64,000 nucleotides of DNA. Source: Limnoperna fortunei (lineage: Eukaryota > Mollusca > Bivalvia > Mytilida > Modiolidae). Numbering within the stretch: the stretch's first letter is position 1; every line of letters starts with the position of its first letter. The translations under genes and the position numbers were made by a program. The notes below the pieces were generated by a model. That model was not told the DNA's origin, did not search any database, and saw only the letters and a list, made by a program, of their open reading frames with translations. Positions 12,151 through 25,000 of this stretch are shown one piece after another. The stretch covers positions 52,456,648 to 52,520,647 of the forward strand of contig OX104115.1 in assembly GCA_944474755.1 (NCBI GenBank), given 5' to 3'.

Positions 12151-13026
12151 TAAGAAAAATGAATCAAAGATATCTGGGAGTGATCAACTAAAGGAGAGAC
12201 AAAACCATAGTTAAACAAAAAAGCGGACAGCAACAAAATAAACGGCCACAAAAACCAACGAAGTCCAGTGGTAAGTCCAGGTGCTGCGGAAGGGTAAGCA
12301 CATCCTGCTCCACCCTTGGCACCCGTCTTATTCCTCAAGATAAAATTCGTTAACTAGTCATATGGGGTAGGCATAAATCAGTAAGAAGTCGGGAAAGTGG
12401 TTACCAAAAACGAAACAAATCAAATGTCATTAGTGGGACACAGATATTCAGTAACGGGCAACTAAGTCACGATGCCAACCGTAAAATTATCGAAGTGATG
12501 ACTTTAATCTTGCCACTGTGAAACCCACAGTGTTTTTTCCACACTAGCCTACTATTATGCATAGTATTAAAAATATCAAAACACATCTTTATGATAACGA
12601 ACATTTTATATATATATATTTTTTTCCATTTATAATCTTAAGCATAACAATATTAAACAATAAACAAGTTTTTAAGCCAATACAACTGTACGGACGGATA
12701 ATAACTAAATTTCACATTGTGAATTAACTAAACTAAAAAAACTAGGGTGGACTCGGATACTTCAGACAATTAAGCAGTGCCTGTCTCAAAAGAGACATGG
12801 TCAGTATATATTTTACTAAAATTACGTGTTTTTCTCAAAGTAATAAAATATAAATACTTCCTACACAAATAAAAAAAAACATGAAACGCGAATCAATTAT
12901 TACACAAGCTAGAAAACACTGAAAGAAAGACGGAAATGTGATGATGACCCGATTATAACGCATTATACTGATACAGTTTTATGCGAGAGTCTTTCAAAAT
13001 ATGTTTACACCAACAATGCTATCACT
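12151..13026. other. Intergenic, no gene seen
   Basis: AT-rich, with a short (TA)n run near 12608. It lies directly downstream of the metalloprotease stop codon and so should contain its 3' UTR and polyadenylation site, but I could not fix a signal with confidence. Confidence 0.35.
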
Positions 13027-13050
13027 TCAAAAAGCTGCCAGCGGTGCAAC
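13027..13050 (-). CDS. Exon 19: last coding exon
   Basis: Strong acceptor CACTTTTTTTCAG; phase 0 reading VAPLAAF then TGA. Found by acceptor quality and phase only. An alternative terminal exon further downstream is possible. Confidence 0.5.
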   Translation of the reverse strand, partial: VAPLAAF

Positions 13051-16000
13051 CTGAAAAAAAGTGGCATACTGTATTATAATTCTAAAGAATGGAATGATAG
13101 TGTTTTTGAAAACAAAATTTTAGGACACGTTCCACTGTTGGTTATCGACATCAATTGTCGACGTATTTATGACGTATGCATCCTTTTCTGCATGTCGGAT
13201 TACAACCGACAGATGATAAAGTAATGACTCATATATTTATATTTTAGATACTCATTAGTACAACAAACACAAAACAAGAAAAAAATTAAAAAGAAAATGT
13301 GGAATGTGAGTAACCCCAAACCTAATAAAATACTCTACAGCATCGGACGAGCAAGAAGTTCTTGGCAGTAGAGTTGTTCATTGTCATGTCCAAGGAGAAG
13401 TTGAATTAATGAAATTCGGCAAAGAATCTACGGATTATATTTAAAAATAAGAACAAGAGCACACACGTAAGTAACTTTCTGAAAAGTCATGTAAGTGATA
13501 GCAAGAATTGTGCGGAATCAGGCTTCTTTTTAGCGCTTACACATTTTTGTAATTGATCACAAGCGAAGTGCCGCGTTACCCATCTGTTTTCACTGACCAG
13601 ATCATACTATCTGTTATAATACATCAGCTGGACTTAATATTACGTAAATTACAACGCGACAAGTGCCTGTTGTGTCATTTTATGTTATAAAGGGAACGAC
13701 CTTAAGGTAAAAAAACACAGCAGGTTTATCTACCGTGGTGTAAATCTTGTTTAGCTCAATTGGTAGAGTCGTGGCTTTTGGTTCGAGACGTCTCGGACTC
13801 GATCCTACCAGTGTAATTTTACAGTTACAATTATAACTGGAGGTCAAGGTGACGGAGTTTGCTTTAAATCATCATGTGTATGATGAATTTTAATAAGCTG
13901 GGAATTACGCATTGGTTTCGTACGTATTTTTACTTTGCATTATGTAATATAATATATTAATTTTTTTAATTACGTAATTTAAATCATGACATTAGAAGAC
14001 ACTTCCATATTATTGTCAACATTTAAAAGAAAAGCTATGCCAAATCTGGTTAAGACTATTTAGATATACTTTAATCAATCACAAAATCAAACAATTACAG
14101 AAAGCAACCAATTACTTATATTCTTACCTTAGCCATGGCTTTGCATTTGACAATACACAGTATGATGATAACTGTGGCTGTAACCACGCCCCCAACAACT
14201 GACACAACTACTATAACTGAAAAAAAAACAATTGTTGTTGTTGAATTTGCAAATAAAACATGGGTTTTACTGATGTCTATTTACTGGTACATGTATGTAA
14301 TTTTCTTACATTGTTGCTTGCCCCTTTTCCTATTAGAGAAAAAAACTGCAGATATGCACAACTTGCATCAAGCACTTGATAGAATAAATGTATTTTTATT
14401 TATTACATGTATATCCTTCTCTTTTAAATAGTCCTTGAACAACAAAAACAATTTTATAAATATAGTTATAATAGAATCTAAAATCTCTGTTTATTTGTAA
14501 TGTTGTGCAGTTACTACATAACATTCCTACATGAGTATGCAAGTTTAGATTTTTCCGTCTCAATAATTGTAGGATTAAGATATTTTTGCAATCTTTTTAA
14601 CTTTTGAGTTGTATAAAATATATAAATACACTGATTTAAAATGCAATTTTGAATGCTGAGTAAAAAATATTTATCTTGTCCCTTTTCCATAAAACCTTGA
14701 TGAGTAAAAATGCTTTGTTCAGCATTAGAATTTTTTCTTAATTACCACTGTATGTGAGGAAACCGAAAGTTTTGATTGAATGAAATCGTGTAATATAACA
14801 ATTCTCAGCAATGAAGTTGTTTATGGCCCCCTGTGCGGTCTGATGTACAATTCACCGTCTGGTTGGATATACTTGGTCAATTATGCACTGTAACTAATAT
14901 TGTACTGCAACATTTAAATATGCAATACAATAAAGATATACAAATGTATACAAAAATCATGATTGGCCTAGCATAATTTTCTTTTCTGGTCTCGGTATGT
15001 TGTCGAATTTGTTTGTGGTTAAAATTATTACAAGAGATCGACAAAAAATGTTTTCAATATTTCAATGTATTTTATCGTTGCAGAAAAACATTGTCAAGAG
15101 ATTAAAAGAAAATGTAAATTTCGTTGGTACTTTCATCTTAAACAGACGAAAAATACTCGACAGAACGTCGAATTTCTGAGACTCATGCAACACTACTGTA
15201 CGTAAAGATATTATATATTTTTTGTCCATTTTTAATCGTGTGATGTTCGTTACTTTCTTTGCAGAAATAAAACTTACCAATAACAACTCGATTGTCGTTC
15301 ACAGGAGGCCCCGGTGTAGTAGTCATTGTTGTATTAGAAAAAGTTGTTGTAATCAATGGTGTAGTGAGTGCTTGTGAGGTAGTTTGTTTTGTTGTCGTTG
15401 TTGTTTGTGGTGTTGTAGTTGTTGCTGTCATTGTTGTTTGTGGTGCTGTAATTGTTGTCGTTGTTGTTTGTGGTGTTGTAGTTGTTGTCGTTGTTGTTTG
15501 TGGTGTTGTAGTTGTTGCTGTTGTTGTTTGTGGTGCTGTAATTGTTGTCGTTGTTGTTTGTGGTGTTGTAGTTGTTGTCGTTGTTGTTTGTGGTGTTGTA
15601 GTTGTTGCTGTTGTTGTTTGTGGTGTTGTAGTTGTTGTCGTTGTTGTTTGTGGTGTTGTAGTTGTTGCTGTTGTTGTTTGTGGTGCTGTAATTGTTGCTG
15701 TCGTTGTTGTTTGTGGTGTTGTAGTTGTTGTCGTTGTTGTTTGTGGTGCTGTAGTTGTTGCTGTTGTTGTTTGTGGTGTTGTAGTTGTTGTCATTGTTAT
15801 TTGTGGTGTCGTAGTTGTTGCTGTAGTTGTTATTTGTGGTGTTGTTGTTTGTGGTGTAGTTGTTGCTGTCGTTGTTGTTTGTGGTGCTGTAGTTGTTGCT
15901 GCCGTTGTTGTTTGTGGTGTTGTAGTTTTTGCTGTCATTGTTGTTTGTGGTGCTGTAGTTGTTGCTGTCGTTGTTGTTTGTGGTGTTGTAGTTGTTGTCG

Positions 16001-19000
16001 TTGTTGTTTGTGGTGTTGTAGTTGTTGCTGTTGTTGTTTGTGGTGCTGTAATTGTTGCTGTCGTTGTTGTTTGTGGTGCTGTAGTTGTTGCTGTCATTGT
16101 TGTTTGTGGTGCTGTAGTTGTTGTTGCCATTGTTGTTTGTGCTGTAGTAGTTGCTGTCGTTGTTGTTTGTTGTGCTGTAGTCGTTGCTGTTGTTGTTTGT
16201 GGTGCTGTAGTAGTTGCTGTCGTTGTTGTTTGTTGTGCTGTAGTCGTTGCTGTTGTTGTTTGTGGTGCTGTAGTTGTTGCTGTCGTTGTTGTTTGTGGTG
16301 CTGTAGTTGTTGCTGTTGTTGTTTGTGGTGCTGTAGTTGTTGCTGCCATTGTTGTTTGTGGTGCTGTAGTTGTTGCTGCCATTGTTGTTTGTGGTGCTGT
16401 AGTTGTTGCTGTTGTTGTTTGTGGTGCTGTAGTTGTTGCTGTTGTTGTTTGTGGTGCTGTAGTTGTTGCTGCCATTGTTGTTTGTGGTGCTGTAGTTGTT
16501 GCTGTTGTTGTTTGTGGTGCTGTAGTTGTTGCTGCCATTGTTGTTTGTGGTGCTGTAGTTGTTGCTGCTGTTGTTTGTTGTGCTGTGGTTGTAATGGTCG
16601 TTGTTTGTTGGGATGTAGTTGTTGCTTCCGTTGTTGTTTGTGGTGATGTAGTTCTTGCTGTCGTTGTTGTTTGTGGTGATGTAGTTCTTGCTGTCGTTGT
16701 TGTTTGTGGTGATGTAGTTCTTGCTGTCGTTGTTGTTTGTGGTGATGTAGTTGCTGTCGTTGTTGTTTGTTGTACTGTAGTTGTTGCTGTCGTTGTTGTT
16801 TTTATGGTTGTAGATGCGTCTTCTATAGCACATGTTTTGCAGCATAAAACCTCTCGACTATATGTAGTGTATCGTAAACAGTCCAAAGCATTGCACCCAT
16901 TAGTGTGATCTCCATATTCACATCCTTTAAAAAATCATAGATTTATGACAAACATTCTTAAAGTGTGTGTATACATTTTAATAATATTTAATCATATATT
17001 ACAAGGTGATAAAAGTTTCAATTTCATTTTTCATGAATTCATTTATGTTGTTTAAATATGAGGGAAAAACATTTCTAAAAGTGACCTCCATTCTGAAATT
17101 AAATGTTTAAGCTATTATTTTGCTATTATTGAATGAGATTTAACACATAATAAGCTTCAAAAACATTATTACAAAAACAGTTGTCCTAGCCAGTTAAGTT
17201 TATGTCGTATCGTCATAAAATAGTGTTACAGTATTGAGAATATTAAGTCAGGGCCCAAGAAATGATCTGCCTTATTATACCTCGCTTCGAAGAATAAGTG
17301 GAAATACTGGTTTACCCCTGTCCTTCTGTCCTTCCATCCATCAGTCCGCAGCATAACTTTCGTAAAAGTTTTCTTAACAACTTCTTATCACAACCAATGG
17401 AAATTTTATATCTGGCCTTACCATGTGGTCTTATATTGCAAGTAACGATTTCAGGCCTGTCAGATGTCTACTTCCTGTTTACCGACTTAGTCAATTCAGT
17501 GATGTGAATAGCAGGGGTATACATACCGAGTTAGCAGTAGCTCACAGGTTACTAATGGTCAAAGTTACAAAATATAACACTAATGTAGGTGAGATATAAG
17601 TATGCTTATTTACAAGTATATTTTTACCTTAGCAGACCTTACATCATGTCTAAACACTCTTAATGCTAGATTATAAAGTCTTTATAAAACTGCTTAAAGT
17701 AAAAGAGAGATAGATCGACTTACCTGCAATTCCTGTGTTGTATTGTTGACATATTTTGCAACAAAATATGACACTATACCGTTCATTATAACATAATGAT
17801 GGATCTTGTAATACATCAACGGCACAGGAAGGGGCATCACCAAAGACACAGTTAGCTGCAGAGAAACACACATATTTATCATTAATTACACCAATAATTA
17901 TTTGAGAATTCAAAGTAAACAATACTTAATTACTGTGTCTATTTTATTTGTAATGGCGCCATGACAGATCTACATGTACGAATGTAAAATGTTTCATGGA
18001 AATTAGAAATAAATACATACCAGAAGTGTCTTTCGGAACAAGATTTAAAGTATCTTGATTATCCCTCGCCAAATTTTGAAGAATAAAAAACAAATATTAT
18101 TTTTGTAGCCAATCGTCTTAAATATAACAATATAATATAAATATTGATTTTCAACAAAAATGTGTCGACCATGTGAATTCATCCCGGTAAATCACAAAAT
18201 TATCACTAATAGACTGCGTGGTACCTATTTTTAGCCGGTTGAGATAAATACTATCTATCACAAGTGAAAAGGCGAGACAAGAAAGTCTCAAACCCGCTGA
18301 CAAAGATATCTTGTCCATCCCGGGGCTCTGACGAGGGATTGGACAGACAGATATCTTGGCCCTCGGGTTTGAGAATTTCTTGAGTCGGCTTTACACGAGT
18401 GGTTTAACATGAAAACAACATATCTGAGCTTCTACGACCACATTTATGCCACGATATGATAACAGTACACAAACACGTAGACGTAAAATTGTACAGTGGA
18501 GATTACTTTATGGTAGATAATTCTATTTGTTGACAACTTCCAACAAAACATGAACAGATTTTTGTAACGAGTTTGTGAGAAATAGAATTATACGCCAGTA
18601 GGACGACAAGACAAGAAAATCTCAGACACCCGCGTGAAAGATTTCCTTTGGTCTCCGACTCGGCAGAGCCTAGTTGGAGGCCAGAAGTCTTTCCACTTTT
18701 CTCGTCTTTCCCTCCTACCGGTTTTAGATCATTTTTGTCTCATACGTCTGATTATCGCAATTCAGTTTTTTTTAAATATTTTTGTTACAACTGGCAACTG
18801 AATATACTGAAAAACCATCTGTGTTATTAATGGATATTACAGGATACTTCTATTTACATGCGGTGTGCTGACATTCAAAATTTGCTCGGGCTTCTATGCT
18901 CAAAACTCGTTTATAGTATCAAGATATTTTTCATAACCAAAATTAGACTTCATTTTTGTATATTTTTTTATTTTCCCATTTGAGCATTTGTACAGATTAT

Positions 19001-22000
19001 CATGCCATGCTTTTATGTAAGATGATCTTATGGATTTACTTGCTGAAATGATTAATCTTTTTCGGAAACAATGTTTGTTATATTTATCATTTTGCCAGTA
19101 CTTACGATCGGCTGGCGCTGCTCTGGTATCATTACAACACTGACCCGCAACACACCACTGCAATGAAAACAAGTACATGTACTAATGTATTTGAAACGAC
19201 ATCAGAAAAGATTAATGAGAACATTTATAATCTCTTCTCCAACCCCCTTTATCTTTTACACTAAAATACAAAATTATTACAAATTTGTGAAACTATACTT
19301 ATGTTAAATATAATGATCACTTGCCTGTCCATTTCCGCATGTAGTTCCTTCCCATGGAATATGCCTACTGCAATACCCGGGATTGTCTGGCATTTCACAA
19401 TACATGTATTTACAAATGGTGGTTGGATCTTGATAATGAAAGTCCTGCAATTATATATATTTATATATAATTAGTTTTAAGTACTCTCCATTTTTGTGCT
19501 TACCCTCAGTAGGGTTCGAACTAACACCGTTGTGACATTGTGACACCCATTCGCCTGCATTTTATCCAGCTTTTAAGACCATTTGGTTTAATCCGCTTTA
19601 TACAAAATATAGCTTGAGTAACAGAGGGGAATCGGCAGATGAAACTCGGAATCCTTGTCAATAAAGGATGGAGTGGAAAACTCCCGGCCCCAAACCTTAG
19701 TGGTAACTAAATAGTAGTCCATGACTAGATCCATTAGCCATTCAGCCGACTAGACCTTATATCAACTTGGTTACAGTTTCAATATATATTTGCAGTATGA
19801 TGTATGAACATTATCCACACAAAATCAGACCTACCCGACAAAGTGACGAGTTTTCATTTTCATACTGTTGACACTGTTCATCAGGGGAATATATTTGACC
19901 GTTTGTATTGTTATATTTAGCCAGCGCATTGGGGTCGTGGCCTGCTGATAATGTTGTCAAGCAATTGATTGATGAACTACAAAAGAAACGAGAACATTGT
20001 ATTGTACTTGATAAACACTTATGACCTTTTCATGATATATTCCTCATTCCTTTCATGGTTTTTCCGTCCATAAGGAACATTCATACAAGGTGGAATAGAT
20101 CATTTGTGTACATTAGTGTACACGAAATATTAAGGTACCTCGTGTTCAAGATATAAAAAAAAATGTTCAAAAATATAATTTTACTTGAAATGGCTACGAC
20201 GTGTTGATGAATATTGTATATTTTAGAAGGTTTAATAACATGAAAAATACAGCAGCAAAAAAACGCGATCGTATACAGACTTTTCCGGTATGATGTGCTT
20301 CAAATGCTTTGAAACGACAATTTTGTTTTAAAAAATGATTTATGTACGAGCAACACGCGACGAGAAGGGCGTGTTTTGAAGGGCTGTTCCAATTACAAAA
20401 CTCTAACTCCAACTGGAAAGCTTTTGCGTTATTGCGTATGACGTATTAATCTTCTAAATCGCGGCACGTGCTGTAATTATCCGTTGCAATGTATTGTGTG
20501 TTACATTGCCGAAACAGCCAGTTTATGGTGGAAATGATGTTTTCTATAGGCACGTAAATATCATAAATGAACCGTAATAGCCTTATGAGAATAGAAATAA
20601 TTAACGGAGGCTGTGATTTATCATTGTTTTACAACGGTCGCTCTAGATAAAACAATACGACATAAATGGTCACCCGATGTAAAACAATTATAAACCCCAG
20701 CCTCTGTGAATTATTTCTTAATCATCATATACTTATTAAAAATAAGTTAAATTTTTACTTTATTATAAAACAAATAAAAGTGCCAAGCTTGTTATTTTCC
20801 CCAGATCGGCAAAGCGGGCTGATATCAAAATGTTTTTAACTGCTTCCGAAAGTTATGGCATGCTTTTCCTTAAATGTTATCACATGCCTTGTTGTTTACA
20901 AAATATGGCATTAAACGGTGAAAGCAGACATCCTGCAGAATCAGAATGAATAGAAATTCCACAATACTTTAGAGCTATCAGTCAATGAAAAGCTTAAACA
21001 CAACAAGGAAAACCGCGCGTGACCATAAAATATTATGCCCAGTATTCAAAACCAAAAATTCAATATTAGCCCTCGGCTGATATTGGCCTCGAGCAAGTAA
21101 TAATATGATAGTATCACAGTTCGCCTGAGATGTAATTCGGTTTTTAAAAATATGAAACTGTTTCCAGAGGGTTAAAATTAAGTCATTATACATTCCACGC
21201 AAGATTCTTATTAAGGATAGGGTAGAACGCATGTAGATGAATATTATAAATTTTTACAATAGCTATTATTAGCAAAATACACCCTTAAGGGTCAAGTAAA
21301 CACAGTAGATATATACAAAACATCAAAACCAAGATACACAAACCATGATGCTCACCTATCTAAATCGTTGATGTTTTTCTGAAAATAATCCACAGAACAA
21401 TTTGAAAATATGTAGTGGTTAGTTGCTGTAATACCAGTCGTCGCAGACAGTATTGGAGCCATAACAAATCTGTCATCAGCAGAACAATTATTTCCAGTCC
21501 CATCATGCTTTGCACCGAGACTGTAAAATGAATTGATGCTTAAACACAACTGACTTTGATTGTGTTAGTATCAAGATTAGGTAAAAAGTATAGCTTTGAC
21601 TACCCATAGTTAAAATAAATTCTTGTTATCTATTTAAAAGTGTTACAGTCAGGAAAACATTTAAAAAAACTTAACCCTTATTCAACCAGAAACAACAAAA
21701 GAACGTTGTACCCTAACTAATATGCATATTGAGTCTTCAAAACTGGGGATATCGTTCTTCTGTAGTAATAGCCGGAAGGATGGGCATATCGATCTGCCGT
21801 AGTCACACCATGAAAGGTGACAATAGTTCTTCCCTAGTAACACCCGTAAGGACGGGCATATCGATCTTCCGTAGTCACACCATGAAAGGTGACAATAGTT
21901 CTTCCCTAGTAACACCCGTAAGGACGGGCATATCGATCTTCCGTAGTCACACCATGAAAGGTGACCATATTGTTCTTCCCTAGTAACAACCCGGATGGAT

Positions 22001-25000
22001 GGGCATATCGATCGTTTAGTAACATCCTTAAGAATGGCCATATTGTTCTTTCATAGTAACAATCGAGAGGGTAAGCGAGCATGTCTTTTTTCTATAATAA
22101 TACTGGGAAGGGATTAGCATATCGATTATCCCCAATAAAACATATACGAATATCGTTTTTCTCAAGTAACAACCGGAAGTTGAACATGTTGATCTCACTT
22201 ATTACCAGCTTGAGTGTTGAGAATATTTCTCTTCCCAAGCACCACATTGAATGTTGAGCATGTTTATGGCATAAGATCAATTGCTTCATGATGGCTACAC
22301 TAATATAACACTTACGTAGGACGATTTCAACTTAACCGGAACAAACCATTATTTGATAGTTTTGTTACAATTTACTGCTTTAACAGTTCAATTTTTTTTA
22401 AATCTCACATTTTTTCAAATTCTATCCGTATTATGTTAGTATGTAAATGGCCTAAGCTGGATTTTGAATTAACTTTTTGATATTTTGGAACTAGCAGTTT
22501 TGTCGTAATTATTTGGCCTTCCAATCTTTGGTTTGAGAGCCACTGATGAGTTTTGATTTTACGGAAAGTCTGTCAAAGATAAATTTTATAACCTTTGTCT
22601 TGTATGTATTTTTTATCAACCTGTCAATGAGCAAAAGTAGTATGTCACGTGTTTATGTCCTTCCATTAGGTCTGTTAGTGGTGGGGCTTTTTCTAATGGG
22701 ATTCAGGACACTATCTTTTTTTGAAAATCTCAAAATAAATATCACATTTATGGTAATATCATTAAAAATGTCTTTCATTATTAAATCCTAATTTCAATAA
22801 AATTTTTAAAAAATAATGAAAGTCTTAAGCCAATACTATTACGTCAATTTGGTTGAAATACAAAGTTTTCACATCGAGTTCAGTATATGCAAAATATAAT
22901 GAGAATGAAATTTTTTCAGAAAGGATCTTTTATATTAGTGCTTTTTTATTCTCTCCTCTGTATAATCGATTAAAATGAAAACTTTCAGTGCTTAACCCCT
23001 TGAAAATAAGCTCTGAAACCCATATTTTTAAATTTTTTAATTATGATAACTTGTATTAAAAAATGAACTCTATAGCGAATAAAAAACAAATTCAATGACA
23101 AATTATTTCCCGTGTAAGTGTCCTGAACCCCTTTAAGTCTTGTCCTGGGACAACTTTGTATTCAACAATTCAATTTACTTTTTGATGAATATATTATTGA
23201 TTGAGGGGAATATTAGAAATCCTATCCATTTGTCCGTTTTTTACAGCCGTTACACGATTCAAGTTTAAATCATATTTCTTTTATTATATAGCAAAAATTA
23301 TATTCTTAATTCACAAATTGTAACAAATATAGAAATACATGTACTTACTTATGTCCTAATTCGTGAGCAGCAACGACACCTATTCGCGCTTCCGTGTGAT
23401 CTTCGACGATAGAATTTGCATAATTGTTGACACCCGTATAACAAACTGCTTTAACCCAGGCTAAACCTGTAAATAATTATTACATTGTATACACATATTT
23501 AAATTCAGTACATAGTCGTGCTGGCATTATTACTGGATACACGTATTACTTACTAGACGTGTATGATGCCCAACCTTTTTATCAACACACCAACTAACGC
23601 ACTACAGCAATGAAAGCGGATGTTTGTCATGACATAAAACCTGGTTAAAACCACCATTTCTTTTGAAATGCCTGGACCAAGTCAGACCCATTGCTGTAGT
23701 TGTTGCATTTTTGGTTGCTGGTTCTCGAAATTGCAGGTTTCTCTTTCTTGGATATGTAGATTGTCTGTTTGACAGTTTCCTTAGTGTTCGATACTTTGTT
23801 ATTACAATTCATTGTTATAGTTATTGATTCATTGTATTTTAAGGATAGCTTGTTATTTGTCTATCCTTACTGTTTCGTGCAATTACTTACTTGCGAGTTC
23901 ACTGACGAAAAGGTCATAATTAAGGTCTATGAACTCAATCATGTCTGCAAATTCTATCCCTTTAATTCTAATTGAAAGCCAATAACTATTTTTCAGTATA
24001 TATAAAGAAATTCGGCGATTTAGATTTGGTATGATTGCAATCGAATCGAATCATGTTTTATTATTGAATTTGACACACTTCTGGTGTATCAACAGTTTAA
24101 GAAGTTTATTTCGCAAGTACCTTTGTGGCTTTAATTCAGAATGACATTGATTTATGATGTTTTTTTTGGTTTGGAATAAGTTAGGTAAGCTAAAGTTAGT
24201 CTTTTGACGTGTTGAATGCGCTATCACGTTTATGAGAATTTTAGGTGTAGATTTTATTATTGGGTTCAGAGCCTTCTTTACCGCTCCGTGTGGTGATTCA
24301 TTTTAATTATTTAAACATTTATGCTTAGACATACCTAAAATACTCGGATTATAACTGCCAGTATACATTTCATAACTGAAAAGAACAAAACAAGGTTTGA
24401 TTTTGTCTCTCTTAATTGGATTTTAAAATGCAATTAATAGCTATCTAGGTATGTAGTTTTTAATGGGGAGAGTCAGAAACCCCGATCTTCGTCAGGAAAA
24501 TTGTAAATCTCTCTCAGTTAAGTCGTAATCCAGCACACCTTGACCGGTAAGGATCGAACTCGTAACGTCAGTTTAGATTTTTCCCCCAAAATACAAATTG
24601 CATATATATTAAATTTAAATTAGTTTATATTAAGTCAACGTTAAAATCTTTTAAAAAAAATTTGTATAAAGAACGTAAAGTATCTTTAATAAGTTATTTT
24701 ATGATTGAACCTAAGTCAAATACAAGTTAATCCAGTCAATTGCGTAGCTACTGGGTACACGGTGAAAAATAAACAGGGGGTTTGGTCCGAGAATGTTTTT
24801 ATGGAACATACATGTACTTGCCATCACAAATTAATACGTTAGCATTCATAATTACGAACTTATCATGGCAAAGCTAATAAACCTCTGATGCAATCGAATT
24901 CTTTACCCAGTAAACGCCATGGCATGATCATATTTTGGTAAACCGGAAGTTGATTGCAGCCATGTTTTAAATCCGCTTAAACCAGCATCAGCATCTATCC

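Noticed and set aside
12090..12338. 82-codon minus-strand ORF with a hydrophobic stretch
   Set aside because: It overlaps the 30-bp tandem repeat, has no splice partners and no family pattern.
13746..13812. A functional tRNA gene
   Set aside because: A- and B-box-like motifs are present, but the acceptor and anticodon stems do not fold; more likely a SINE head.
15292..16908. Long plus-strand ORFs of Val/Ala/Cys repeats (538 and 420 codons)
   Set aside because: They are shadows of the Thr-rich stalk exon on the minus strand. The minus frame joins in phase to exons with Cys modules and a TM helix; the plus frames do not.
21682..22041. 119-codon minus-strand repeat ORF
   Set aside because: Entirely made of the 36/72-bp minisatellite in an intron of the protease gene.
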